NCBI GenBank assembly: GCA_036374175.1
Contig: DASUUH010000046.1
Span: 1-64,000 of the forward strand
Source of the DNA: JASLBX01 sp036374175
GTDB lineage: Bacteria > Actinomycetota > Actinomycetes > Jiangellales > Jiangellaceae
Length of the DNA stretch: 64,000 nucleotides
Direction: 5' to 3'
The translations under genes and the position numbers were made by a program. Below the pieces are notes generated by a model. That model had not been told where the DNA came from. It saw only the letters and a program-made list of their open reading frames with translations, and searched no databases. This document shows positions 1 to 8,805 of the stretch, piece after piece. Within the stretch, counting starts at the first letter, position 1. The number at the start of each line of letters is the position of its first letter.

Positions 1-136
1 CGAACGTCAGCAGCGCTCCGAGGGACGAGAGTTCAAGCTTCTCCCGGAGCCGCTGCAACCGATCGTCTCGGAGCCTGTCGAGATCGACCCGCTCTTCCCA
101 GTCGACCGCATTGGGGCCGTAAGTGCGAACGGTCAT
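1..136 (-). CDS. M24-family metallopeptidase (Xaa-Pro aminopeptidase-like), N-terminal fragment
   Basis: The gene starts at the ATG at 136-134 and runs off the left edge, so only about 45 residues are visible. The N-terminus reads MTVRTYGPNAVDWEERVD and then an Arg/Leu-rich helix (RLRDDRLQRLREKLE) followed by SSLGALLTF. This is how the creatinase-N domain of many M24 Xaa-Pro dipeptidase/aminopeptidase-like proteins begins. The metal-binding half lies outside the window. It diverges from the XRE-cupin gene across about 136 bp that contain an inverted repeat, so it may be that regulator's target. The family call rests on the N-terminal pattern alone. Confidence 0.55.
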   Translation of the reverse strand, partial: MTVRTYGPNAVDWEERVDLDRLRDDRLQRLREKLELSSLGALLTF

Positions 137-162
137 CTGCAAATGCACATCCTCGGCGCCAG

Positions 163-185
163 CAGCACGAGATCAAGCCGTGCTG
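163..185. promoter_or_regulatory. Inverted repeat in divergent promoter region
   Basis: CAGCACG (163-169) and CGTGCTG (179-185) form a perfect 7-bp inverted repeat with a 9-nt spacer. It lies between the divergent M24 peptidase and XRE-cupin genes. An AT-rich stretch follows at once (TTTAATATT, about 186-194) and could hold a -10 region. This is a reasonable operator for the adjacent HTH regulator, but that is inferred from position and symmetry. Confidence 0.35.
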
Positions 186-272
186 TTTAATATTGCTTAC
201 CGCACGAGTTAAGCCCAGGTGAGTGCCGTCGTCAACCCTCAGCGGCCGATCCGGAACAGACAGGAGGCAGCC

Positions 273-1061
273 GTGACACCGACGACACCCCGGGGCACAA
301 GCCGCAGCGGTACCCTTCGTGGGACATTATCCGCACGGCCGGGAGCGAATGTGAGTCCGTCCGAGGTCCCACCCATCGGGAGCCGGATCCGCGAAGAGCG
401 GGTCCGCCAGGGCATCACCGTGCGTGGGCTGGCCCGCGAGATCGGGGTTTCGGCCAGCCTGATCTCCCAGATCGAAACCGACAAGAGTCAGCCGTCGGTG
501 AGCACGCTGTACGCCATCACGACCGCCCTGGGAATCTCGATCGAGGATCTCTTCGCGCCCATTTCGGCCGATCAAGCAGCCGCGAGTTCTAACGGGCCGG
601 TCGAAGAACTCGTCGGCCAGCACGGGCCGGGCAATCACGTCGACCTGCAGGTCACAGACGCTCTTCATCCCAACGCCGCAGCCTCAGCACGGGCCCTCGA
701 ACTCGATCGACACCGGCGCGTCGGTCCGGTGGTACACCCTGATAGCCGCGAGACTCTCACCCTCGAGACCGGTGTCGTGTGGGAGTTGCTCGGCCAGGTG
801 CCGAACGTGCACGTGGACTTCCTCATGGTGACGTATCAGCCGGGCGGCTCGTCATCGACTTCGGGCACCTTGATGCGCCACACCGGGACCGAATTCGGCT
901 ATCTGATCAGCGGCGAATTGATCCTTACCCTGGGGTTCGACGAGCATCATCTGCGGGCCGGCGATGCCATCTCCTTCGACTCCTCAACGCCGCACGGCTA
1001 CCGCAACGAGAGTTCCGAGCCCGCCGTCGGCGTCTGGTTCGTCCTGGAGCGATCGCACTGA
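273..1061 (+). CDS. XRE-family transcriptional regulator with C-terminal cupin domain
   Basis: A 262-residue cytoplasmic DNA-binding protein. An HTH_3/XRE domain covers about residues 35-94 (IGSRIREERVRQGITVRGLA ..., then GVSASLISQIE and STLYAITTALGIS), and a cupin_2 domain about 180-247 (PGG..., GTEFGYLISGEL, DAISFDSSTPHGYRN). This HTH-cupin architecture is typical of regulators sensing a small carboxylate or amino-acid-derived ligand. I place the start at GTG 273 because AGGAGG lies five bases upstream; the frame is open to a GTG at 219 that has no comparable ribosome site. It precedes the amidohydrolase-transporter block by 146 bp and probably controls it or the divergent peptidase gene. 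The first 34 residues are low-complexity Thr/Ser/Pro/Arg. Confidence 0.85.
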   Translation: MTPTTPRGTSRSGTLRGTLSARPGANVSPSEVPPIGSRIREERVRQGITVRGLAREIGVSASLISQIETDKSQPSVSTLYAITTALGISIEDLFAPISADQAAASSNGPVEELVGQHGPGNHVDLQVTDALHPNAAASARALELDRHRRVGPVVHPDSRETLTLETGVVWELLGQVPNVHVDFLMVTYQPGGSSSTSGTLMRHTGTEFGYLISGELILTLGFDEHHLRAGDAISFDSSTPHGYRNESSEPAVGVWFVLERSH

Positions 1062-1111
1062 CGCCCCGTCGCCAGCCGTCCACCGTTTGTTAACAACTGC
1101 GAACAGCGGTA

Positions 1112-1140
1112 TTGCACAGCCCGTTTAGTGAGCCTACACT
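1112..1140 (+). promoter_or_regulatory. Predicted sigma70-type promoter of the amidohydrolase operon
   Basis: TTGCAC (1112-1117) and TACACT (1135-1140) are separated by exactly 17 bp, close to the primary-sigma consensus. They lie 68 bp before the first amidohydrolase start. A perfect 10-bp palindrome, TTGTTAACAA (1087-1096), sits 15 bp upstream of the -35 and could be an operator. This is a pattern match only. Confidence 0.45.
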
Positions 1141-1207
1141 CCGCGACAGAGCTGGACCCCATTCCAACGACTCTCACGAGCTAGTGGTGGGAAGGCGGTG
1201 CTGATCG

Positions 1208-2998
1208 ATGGGCAACGAAGACCGGCACGACGAAAGACGCAAGGCTGGGCTGTCCCGGCGTGACCTGCTCAGGACCGGAACGGCGACCGGCGTCGCCGCG
1301 GCATTCGCGAGCGCCGGCATGGGGGCAGTGGCTGCTACCGCCGCCGCAGCGCCGCCGGACCAAGCCGGTGGCAACCAAGGCGCGCTCACCCTCGTCAACG
1401 GCAAGATTCACACGATGGACGACGCCGGCACCGTGGCGCGTGCAGTGACCATCAAAGACGGCCGTTTCGTTGCCGTGGGCGACTCGGCGGCCAACCCGAC
1501 GCCCGGCGGCAGGGTCGTCAACCTGCACGGACGCACGGTCATCCCCGGACTGATCGAAAGCCACACCCACTTCGTCAGCCTGGCCAACCGGCCCGGGTAC
1601 CACGTCGCCCAGCTCGAGTTGGCCAGCTCGATCGCCGAAGTGCAGGAGTTGCTGGCCGCCCGCCGGGCGCGGGGCGACGTGCCCGAGGGTGAGTTCATCA
1701 CCGCGATGGGCGGCTGGAACCCGATTCAGTGGGCAGAACAGCGCCTGCCCACCCGCGCCGAATTGGACGATGCGGTCCCCGATCGCCCAGTCTTTCTGTT
1801 CCAGCGCTTCAACGGCCCGTCTCGAGTGAATAGCCTCGGCAAGCAGTTCTTCGAGAACGTCTCCTCGCCACTCGCAGGGCCAGTCGCCGTGGCCGACGAC
1901 GGGACGATCGCAGCGGGACTACCGTCGACGACCGCCCTCTACCACCTCCGGGTGCGGCAGACATTCGAGGACAAAAAGCGCAGCGCCGTCGATGCGATGG
2001 CCTTCTCCGCGGAGGTCGGGGTCACGGCCCTGCTCGACCAGACCCTTGTCGCAGTCGGTTTCGGCCCGCTCGACCCGCAGCCCAACCACTTCCTGGCGAA
2101 CCTCGACCACTTCCGGATGTACGACGGCTGGATCGACGTGCACCGGGACGGCGACGCGCTCGTCCGGCTGCAGATGAACTTCCTGCACAACCAGGGGAAC
2201 AACCCCGCCCTTGGTGACCTTGAGAGCCAGCTACCGGAGTTGCGCGAACGACTGAAGAATCAGTTCCCGTTCTTCGGCGACGACATGCTGCGCACCGGCG
2301 GGATCGGCGAGTGGGCTGCCCCGTTCGCCCTGCAGGCCAGCAATCCGGCCGGGTACGCGGTCTGGTTCGAGGCGCAGCGCCTCGTCGCCCAGGCCCGCTG
2401 GCGCAACGAGAACGCCCAGACCAGCGCCACCAACATTCAGCAGGTGGTCGAAGCGTACGAGGCGATGGACGCCGAGTTCGGCATCACTGACCTGCGCTGG
2501 GGCCTGCAGCATGGCGACTTGGCGACAGAAGACCAGCTTGCCCGCCTCAAAGCACTCAACGTGGGTCTCTCGACGTCTGGTTTCCGCTGGCAGAGCGTCG
2601 CGACGACACCGCCGGCCAATCCGGTCGGTCCTATGATCCCCCGCATGCTGGAGAGCGGCATCATGCTCGGGCTGCACGAGGACGGCGTGCATATCGCACC
2701 GCACAACCCCTGGTTTGCCCTGCACTACGCGACCACGGGCCTGAACCTCGCCGGCGTCGTGATCAATGCCGGCCAGCAGATCTCTCGCCAGCAGGCGCTG
2801 CACCTGTACACCCGCGGCAACGCCTGGTACCTCAACCGCGAGCACGACCTCGGTTCCATCGAGCCGGGCAAGATCGCCGACTTGTTGGTGCTCGACAGGG
2901 ACTACTTCACGGTCAGCGACGAGGACATGCGCCGGACCCGTCCCGTCCTCACCATCGTCGGCGGCCGGATCGTCCACGACACCGGCGAGGTGGCGTGA
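1208..2998 (+). CDS. Tat-exported amidohydrolase family 3 (YtcJ-like), paralogue 1
   Basis: A 596-residue predicted metal-dependent hydrolase of the amidohydrolase superfamily, subgroup 3. The N-terminus carries a twin-arginine signal (SRRDLLRTG, about 16-24, then an Ala-rich hydrophobic stretch), so the folded enzyme should be exported. After a beta-rich entry (LVNGKIHTMD) comes VIPGLIESHTHF with the metal-binding HxH at H119/H121. A later His is in LQHGD and the conserved Asp in LHEDGVH. The C-terminus ends with the usual GKIADLLVLDRDYF and VGGRIVHDTGE segment. Where family members have a strand-5 metal His, this copy reads RNENAQTS. It is the first of three tandem copies and its stop overlaps the next start. 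The substrate is unknown. Confidence 0.85.
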   Translation: MGNEDRHDERRKAGLSRRDLLRTGTATGVAAAFASAGMGAVAATAAAAPPDQAGGNQGALTLVNGKIHTMDDAGTVARAVTIKDGRFVAVGDSAANPTPGGRVVNLHGRTVIPGLIESHTHFVSLANRPGYHVAQLELASSIAEVQELLAARRARGDVPEGEFITAMGGWNPIQWAEQRLPTRAELDDAVPDRPVFLFQRFNGPSRVNSLGKQFFENVSSPLAGPVAVADDGTIAAGLPSTTALYHLRVRQTFEDKKRSAVDAMAFSAEVGVTALLDQTLVAVGFGPLDPQPNHFLANLDHFRMYDGWIDVHRDGDALVRLQMNFLHNQGNNPALGDLESQLPELRERLKNQFPFFGDDMLRTGGIGEWAAPFALQASNPAGYAVWFEAQRLVAQARWRNENAQTSATNIQQVVEAYEAMDAEFGITDLRWGLQHGDLATEDQLARLKALNVGLSTSGFRWQSVATTPPANPVGPMIPRMLESGIMLGLHEDGVHIAPHNPWFALHYATTGLNLAGVVINAGQQISRQQALHLYTRGNAWYLNREHDLGSIEPGKIADLLVLDRDYFTVSDEDMRRTRPVLTIVGGRIVHDTGEVA

Positions 2999-4710
2999 TG
3001 GGCGGCCCGCTTTCCCGGCGAGATCTACTCAGGACGGGCGCAGCGGCCGGCGTTGCCGCGGCAGTGGCGGGAGCCGCTGCCGGACCGGCCGCCGCCGCTG
3101 GGCCACCAAACCAGGCGGGCAGTGGAAACGACACACTGACCCTCGTCAACGGCAAGATCCACACGATGGACGCGGACAACTCCGTGGTCAGTGCCGTTGC
3201 CATCCGTGACGGCCGGTTCGTGGCCGCCGGGGATAGCGCGGCAAATCCCGGACCGGGCAGCACGGTGATCAATCTGCGCGGCCGAACGGTAGTCCCGGGC
3301 ATCATCGAGAGCCACATTCACTCGGTGAGCCTGGCCAACCGGCCCGGCTATCACGTCGCGGAGGTAGAACGGGCCGCGTCGATAGCCGACGTCCAAGAAG
3401 CACTCGCAGCCCGCCGTCCCGACGTGCCGGCGGGTCAGTGGATCACCTCGCTGGGCGGCTGGCATCCGAACCAGTGGGCCGAGCACCGCCATCCCACCCG
3501 GGCCGAACTTGATGAGGCGGTCCCTGACCGACCGGTGCTCATGTACGAACGGTTTACCGGACCGGCCGTGACGAACAGCCTCGGCAAGGCCTTCTTCGAC
3601 CAGATCGATGCCGGCGCGCTGCCACACCCGGCCGCCGTGAAGATCAATGTGGCCGATAACGGACTCATCGCCGCAGGCGGGTTCGGTGTGCCCACACCGG
3701 CGACCACCGCCCTGTACATCCTCCGCACGCTGCAGACGTTCGAAGACAAGCTGCGCAGCAGTTGGGACATGATGGCGTACTCAGCAAGCGTCGGCCTCAC
3801 CGCGCACAGCGACAAGGTGCTGTTCCCGACGCCCGGGCCGCTGCATCCCAGCCAGGTGCTGTCCAACCTGGATCAGTACCGGATGTACGACCCGCTGCTT
3901 CACCTGCATCGCAACGGCGAGACGACCATCCGGATGGAGTTCAACTTCCTACACAACCAGAGCGACCCGGCACTTCCCGAGCTCAGGGAGCGGTTGAAGA
4001 ACCAGTTCCAGTTCTTCGGCGACGACGTGATGCGCACCGGCGCCATCGGAGAGTGGGCGGCACCGCTATCAGCCGGGCCGGTGTGGTTCGAGGCCCAACG
4101 GCTTGTCGCCGAGGCCGGCTGGCGGAACGAGAACGCAGTCGGCAACCTGAATGAGCTCATCCAGGTAGTCGAGGGCTGGGAGGCGGTTAACGCCGAGTTC
4201 GACATCACCGGCCACCGGTACATCGTCCACCACGTCCCCGTTGTGACCGAGAACCTGCTCGACCGCCTCCATGCGCTCGGCGCTGGCGTGGTCATGCGCG
4301 GGTTCACCTGGGTCGTCGGGACGGCGGTGAGCAACGGCGCGCCGTTCCGCACCATCGTCGACCACGGCATCAAGGCCGGCATCGAAGGCGACGGCGTGCA
4401 CATCTCTACACTCACTCCGTGGCCGCACATGCAGTACGCAATCACTGGTGTGAATGCCCTCGGCGAGCTGATCAACGGCGGCCAGCAGATCACCCGGCAG
4501 GAGGCGCTACGCGCGTTCACCCGCGAGAACGCCTGGTTCCTCAAGGCTGAAGATCAGCTCGGTTCGATCGAGCCGGGCAAGCTCGCCGACCTTGTCGTGC
4601 TCGACCGCGATTACTTCACCATCCCAGAGAACGACATCAAACGCCTGCGTTCGGTGCTGACAGTCGTCGGTGGCCGTATCGTCCACGACACAGGGGAGGT
4701 TCGTCGATGA
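2998..4710 (+). CDS. Tat-exported amidohydrolase family 3 (YtcJ-like), paralogue 2
   Basis: A 570-residue paralogue of the preceding gene. The ATG at 2998 overlaps the upstream TGA by one base, which suggests translational coupling; a GTG one codon earlier is also possible. The Tat signal is SRRDLLRTG at about 6-14. The metal-site HxH is in IIESHIHSVSL (H106/H108). A second His pair is in IVHHVP and the Asp in IEGDGVH. The strand-5 His position reads RNENAVGN, as in copy 1, so both may have an altered metal centre. Gly/Ala-rich signal regions and the phrases TLVNGKIHTMD and VVGGRIVHDTGEV are shared almost word for word with the neighbours, showing recent tandem duplication. The substrate cannot be read from sequence. 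Confidence 0.84.
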   Translation: MGGPLSRRDLLRTGAAAGVAAAVAGAAAGPAAAAGPPNQAGSGNDTLTLVNGKIHTMDADNSVVSAVAIRDGRFVAAGDSAANPGPGSTVINLRGRTVVPGIIESHIHSVSLANRPGYHVAEVERAASIADVQEALAARRPDVPAGQWITSLGGWHPNQWAEHRHPTRAELDEAVPDRPVLMYERFTGPAVTNSLGKAFFDQIDAGALPHPAAVKINVADNGLIAAGGFGVPTPATTALYILRTLQTFEDKLRSSWDMMAYSASVGLTAHSDKVLFPTPGPLHPSQVLSNLDQYRMYDPLLHLHRNGETTIRMEFNFLHNQSDPALPELRERLKNQFQFFGDDVMRTGAIGEWAAPLSAGPVWFEAQRLVAEAGWRNENAVGNLNELIQVVEGWEAVNAEFDITGHRYIVHHVPVVTENLLDRLHALGAGVVMRGFTWVVGTAVSNGAPFRTIVDHGIKAGIEGDGVHISTLTPWPHMQYAITGVNALGELINGGQQITRQEALRAFTRENAWFLKAEDQLGSIEPGKLADLVVLDRDYFTIPENDIKRLRSVLTVVGGRIVHDTGEVRR

Positions 4711-6383
4711 GCGAGCAGATCTCCAGAAGAGACGTATTTCGAACGGGTGCTGCCGCCGGGGTCGCGGCCGCCCTCACCGGTGCCGGCGCCACAGCGGCTT
4801 CGGCCGCCCCGGCGGGCGCCACCGGTAACGAGGACGACACGCTGACCCTGGTCAACGGCAGGATTCACACGATGGACGGCAGCGGTTCAGTTGTCCGTGC
4901 CGTCGCCATCCGCAACGGCCGGTTCGTGGCCGTCGGGGACAGTGCGGCAAACCCCGGACCGGGCAGCACAGTGATCAACTTGCGTGGCCGCACCGTTGTA
5001 CCCGGCATCATCGACAACCACAACCACATCGTCCTGATGGGTAACCGGCCCGGTTTCCACACGCCACTCGAGAACGCGTACTCGATCGAGGACGTCCAGG
5101 CCATCTACGCCGAACGCGCCGCGGGGATCCCTGCCGGTGCCTGGATCACCACGATCGGCGGATTCCACATTAACCATTTCGTGGCGCCGGACGAGGCACC
5201 CCGGTTACCGACGCTGGCCGAACTCGACGAGGCGGTACCGGACAACCCGGTCTACATCTCGCAGTCGTTCGCTGGGCCGTCGGCAACCAACAGCCTGGGC
5301 AAAACCTTCTTCGAGAGCCTGGGCATTCCGGTCGGTGCCGACGGTTCCATTGCGGGCGGTTTCGGCGCCAGCCCTACCGGGCGGGCCACCCTCGCGCTCC
5401 GGCAGACGCTTCTTGACTTCGAACAGCGCAAGCGCGGCGCGATCGACGCGATCGCGTACGGGCTCGGGCTCGGCGTGACGACGCACCTCGACCAGGGCGC
5501 CTTCCAGGCGACAGGTACACCGTCCGACGGCGCGGCGCACGAGGACAACTTCACCATGCACTTGCCGTTCCTCAGCTTGCACGAGGACGGCACGCTCGAC
5601 GCTCGGCTGCGAATTAACTTCCTGCACATGGAATCCGACCAGGCCACGCCGGAACTCGTGGAGCGGCTGAAGAACGCCTTCCCGTTCTTCGGCAACGACC
5701 TCGTACGCACTGGTGGCATCGGTGAGTTCATCGCCCAGGGCACCGGACCCACCAGCCCGTTCCTGGCGGCGGCTCGCCGGGTCGCCCAAGCCGGCTGGCG
5801 GGCAGAAGTCCACTCGCTGAGCACGACGGATTTCCAGCAAGAGATCCAGGCCTTCGAGACTGTCAACAACGAGTTCCCGATCACGGATCTGCGCTGGGTA
5901 GTGGCCCACGTGCCGTTCATCACCGAGGAATACGTGAATCGGCTTAAGGCACTGGGCGGCGGCCTGTCGCTCACCGGCTGGCGGTACCTGGCCGGCTCGC
6001 CGGCCCAGAATGGGCCGCCGTTCCGGATGATCGTGGACAACGGGATCAACGTCGGCATGAGCTCCGACGGAATGCAGATCGCGCCGATGAACCCGTGGAT
6101 CCACATGTATTACGCGACCACGGGACGCAACGCACGGGGAGTGCTGATCAACGACGGTCAGCAGATCACCCGCACCGAGGTGCTGCGTCTCTACACGGCC
6201 GACAACGGCTGGTTCCTCCGCGAGGAGGACGATCTCGGCACCATCGAGGCCGGCAAGCTGGCCGACTTGGTCGTACTGAACGACGACTACTTCACCGTGC
6301 CGGACGACCGACTCCGGCACATCCGGTCAGTCCTTACCGTCGTCGGCGGCCGCATCGTCCACGACACCGGGGACGTCAAGTGA
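4707..6383 (+). CDS. Tat-exported amidohydrolase family 3 (YtcJ-like), paralogue 3
   Basis: The third tandem copy, 558 residues, starts by an ATGA overlap with copy 2. The Tat motif is SRRDVFRTG (about 6-14). The HxH lies in IIDNHNHIVLM (H105/H107). Unlike copies 1 and 2 it keeps a His at the strand-5 position (RAEVHSLST). It also has AHVPF and SSDGMQ, so it has the fullest set of expected metal ligands of the three. The C-terminal AGKLADLVVLNDDYF strand is standard. A short coupled frame and then the substrate-binding lipoprotein gene follow within about 120 bp. That order suggests that hydrolysis outside the membrane feeds the dedicated ABC importer. Confidence 0.85.
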   Translation: MSEQISRRDVFRTGAAAGVAAALTGAGATAASAAPAGATGNEDDTLTLVNGRIHTMDGSGSVVRAVAIRNGRFVAVGDSAANPGPGSTVINLRGRTVVPGIIDNHNHIVLMGNRPGFHTPLENAYSIEDVQAIYAERAAGIPAGAWITTIGGFHINHFVAPDEAPRLPTLAELDEAVPDNPVYISQSFAGPSATNSLGKTFFESLGIPVGADGSIAGGFGASPTGRATLALRQTLLDFEQRKRGAIDAIAYGLGLGVTTHLDQGAFQATGTPSDGAAHEDNFTMHLPFLSLHEDGTLDARLRINFLHMESDQATPELVERLKNAFPFFGNDLVRTGGIGEFIAQGTGPTSPFLAAARRVAQAGWRAEVHSLSTTDFQQEIQAFETVNNEFPITDLRWVVAHVPFITEEYVNRLKALGGGLSLTGWRYLAGSPAQNGPPFRMIVDNGINVGMSSDGMQIAPMNPWIHMYYATTGRNARGVLINDGQQITRTEVLRLYTADNGWFLREEDDLGTIEAGKLADLVVLNDDYFTVPDDRLRHIRSVLTVVGGRIVHDTGDVK

Positions 6384-6502
6384 TGAGCGGACGAACCTAC
6401 TGGTGGAGCCTGCCCGGATCGGGCGAAACCAGGCGCGCGTCCGCCGGCCGGCCATTGCGACTGACCCGTACAAGACCCACACCATCAACGAAGAGGTGAG
6501 AA

Positions 6503-7810
6503 ATGAGGGTACGAGCACGAGCGTATGGCTCGGCCGTGGCAGCACTGGCGCTGATCTTGGCCGCCTGCGGCGGCGATGACGACGACTCCGCCGCGGAGCC
6601 GGAGCCAGGCACCACCGAAGAAGGCGAGGCGACGGAGGAACCGGGAGGTGAACCCAGCGGCGATCCCATCGTCATTGGCTCGACGCTGTCGCTTACCGGG
6701 GCGTTCGCGCCGACCGGCGTCATCCACCAGATCGTGGGTGAGCAGTTCGTCGAGCGCCTCAACGAGAACGGCGGGCTGCTCGGTCGCCCGGTCGAGTGGC
6801 GACTGCTGGACGACGAGTCCGACACCGCGCAGATCACACCGCTGTACGAGCGGCTGATCAACCAAGACCAAGTGGACCTGGTGCTCGGGCCGTACGCTAC
6901 GCCGAACATCATTCCGGCGGTTGCGGTGGCCGAGCGGGCGGGATACGTGCTCCCGCACCACACGGCCATCCATGCGCCGTTGCTCAGCTACGAGTGCCAG
7001 TTCCCTGGCTGGTCGATGGATCCCCAGCCGGACGAGTACACCTCTCGACTGCTGTTCGACCTGCTCGGCGGTCTTCCCGAACCACCCACCACGATCGCCC
7101 TCGTCACCAACGAGAGCGGCTCCACGCAGCCCATGACGCAAGGCTTCGAGGGTGGCGGAGGCATGGCCGGCATTGCGGAGGAGTACGGCCTCGAGGTCGT
7201 GGCGCAACTGCCGTACCCGCCGGGCAACCAGGAGTGGAGTTCGATTGCGAGCCAGCTGCGCGACACCGATCCGGACGTGGTGATTAACAACGGCCTCGGA
7301 GTCGACCCGGTCGGGATCATCGAGGCCATGGAGCAACTCGACTATCGCCCAGGGATGTTCTTCTCGCTATTCCCGGCTCCCGGGCCACTCCTGGGCCTCG
7401 GTGAGGCGGCCGAAGGCACGCTGTCCGTATCGCTGTTCGAGCCCAACGACGCGCTGCTAGAACAGTACGGAGACGAGGTCCGTTCGATCACAGAGGACTT
7501 CAGCCAGCGCGCCGAGGCCGCGGGCCTGCCGTACACCGCATTCGAGACGCAGGCCACGGCGTCGTGGAACACCTGGGAGATCTTGACTCGGGGGGTGGAA
7601 GGTGCCGGCACGCTCGAAAACCAGGACGTGTGCGACTACCTGGTCGAGAACGGCGTCGAAACCACATTCAACGGCCAACTGACCTTTGATCCGGAGGTGA
7701 ACAACTTCTGGGACTCCAACGTCGGGATCAAGCAGATCCAGGACGGCGAGTGGGTCATGGTCTGGCCTGAAGACCGTGCGGCGGCCGAGATCGTCCCGCC
7801 CGAGAACTGA
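6503..7810 (+). CDS. Branched-chain amino acid-type ABC transporter substrate-binding lipoprotein (LivJ-like)
   Basis: A 435-residue periplasmic-binding-protein family 6 (Leu/Ile/Val type) receptor. A short basic N-terminus and hydrophobic stretch end in a lipobox (LILAACGG), then an acidic Asp/Glu/Pro linker (about 22-52), as is usual for actinobacterial solute-binding lipoproteins. The mature domain starts with DPIVIGSTLSLTG, the standard first strand, and contains VDLVLGPYATPN and DVVINNG typical of the fold. GAGGTGA lies just upstream of the ATG. It is followed by livH and a fused livM-livG, so it is the receptor of that importer. In this family the ligand can be an amino acid, amide or aromatic acid and cannot be told from sequence. 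Confidence 0.88.
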   Translation: MRVRARAYGSAVAALALILAACGGDDDDSAAEPEPGTTEEGEATEEPGGEPSGDPIVIGSTLSLTGAFAPTGVIHQIVGEQFVERLNENGGLLGRPVEWRLLDDESDTAQITPLYERLINQDQVDLVLGPYATPNIIPAVAVAERAGYVLPHHTAIHAPLLSYECQFPGWSMDPQPDEYTSRLLFDLLGGLPEPPTTIALVTNESGSTQPMTQGFEGGGGMAGIAEEYGLEVVAQLPYPPGNQEWSSIASQLRDTDPDVVINNGLGVDPVGIIEAMEQLDYRPGMFFSLFPAPGPLLGLGEAAEGTLSVSLFEPNDALLEQYGDEVRSITEDFSQRAEAAGLPYTAFETQATASWNTWEILTRGVEGAGTLENQDVCDYLVENGVETTFNGQLTFDPEVNNFWDSNVGIKQIQDGEWVMVWPEDRAAAEIVPPEN

Positions 7811-7857
7811 CAGTCACTGACTACGGACTACCCCACCGGCATTCAAGGAATACATCG

Positions 7858-8805
7858 ATGAGCATTGCGCAGGCATTGATCACGGGAGCGATGCTCGGAG
7901 GGATGTACGCCATGATGGCGGTGGGGTTGTCCGTGTCGTGGGGGATGCTGCGGGTTATCAATCTGGCGCACTTCGGGCTGATCCTGCTCGGCGCGTACGG
8001 CACGTACCAGCTCGCCACCTCGTGGAGCATCAACCCGATCCTCACGATCGTGGTCACCGTGCCCCTGTTGTTCCTGCTCGGCGCGGCGCTGCACTTGTTG
8101 TACGACCGCACGGGGCTGTCCGAGTTCACCTCGCTGCTGGTGAGCTTCGGCGTACTGATCATCATCATCCAGCTCGTGCACAACGTCTGGACGGCCGACT
8201 TCCGCCGGATCGACCCGGCGATCAACACGTACGGGACCAAGTCGTGGTTTGTCGGCTCGTTCGTATTCCCGCTGCCGCGGCTTATCACGTTCGTCCTAGG
8301 CGTCGTGATCATCGCTGGAGCGTGGGTGCTGCTGCAGCGCACGTTCATCGGGCGTGCGCTGCGTGCGTTCGCCGAAGACCGCGACATGGCCGCTGCATAC
8401 GGGATCGATCACCGCCGGTTGGGCATGCTGCTCGCGGGCGCATCGGGGGCGACCGCGGCGATCGCCGGCATGCTCTGGGCGATGAGCTTCACCCTGGTGC
8501 CCGACGCCCCGTTCGAGTGGATCGGAATTGTCTTCGCCGTCGTCATCCTGGGCGGCATCGGTCAGGTGCTCGGCACGCTCGCTGCTGGGCTCCTCGTGGG
8601 CGCTCTGTACAACCTTGCGGCCGTGCTGTGGGAGGCGACCGCATCGTTGCTCGTCGTGTTCGTCGCGATCGTTTTGGCGTTGCTGTTGCGCCCGGAGGGC
8701 TTGTTCGTCCGGCGCGCCGGACCGGGCCGGCGGCGGTTCTGGTCAAGACGGCCTCGAGCCGGGCAGTCAGACTCCAGCGCGGAACGCGAGGTGACGGCGC
8801 AATGA
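7858..8805 (+). CDS. livH: ABC transporter permease, LivH type
   Basis: A 315-residue inner-membrane permease. The start MSIAQALITGAMLGGMYAMM and the following GLSVSWGMLRVINLAHFGL match the LivH family pattern, where the loop before 'NLAHG' is conserved. About eight hydrophobic segments follow; the family signature around GRALRAFAEDRDMAAAYGID (residues about 163-182) is the EAA-like cytoplasmic loop contacting the ATPases. The C-terminus is a basic tail after LLLRPEGLF. The stop overlaps the next start (ATGA), coupling it to the livM-livG fusion. Confidence 0.9.
   Translation: MSIAQALITGAMLGGMYAMMAVGLSVSWGMLRVINLAHFGLILLGAYGTYQLATSWSINPILTIVVTVPLLFLLGAALHLLYDRTGLSEFTSLLVSFGVLIIIIQLVHNVWTADFRRIDPAINTYGTKSWFVGSFVFPLPRLITFVLGVVIIAGAWVLLQRTFIGRALRAFAEDRDMAAAYGIDHRRLGMLLAGASGATAAIAGMLWAMSFTLVPDAPFEWIGIVFAVVILGGIGQVLGTLAAGLLVGALYNLAAVLWEATASLLVVFVAIVLALLLRPEGLFVRRAGPGRRRFWSRRPRAGQSDSSAEREVTAQ

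Noticed and set aside
7938..8801. Upstream extension of the livM-livG frame.
   Set aside because: It lies inside livH in another frame and reads as Arg/His-rich noise; the ATG at 8802 overlapping the livH stop begins the real LivM.
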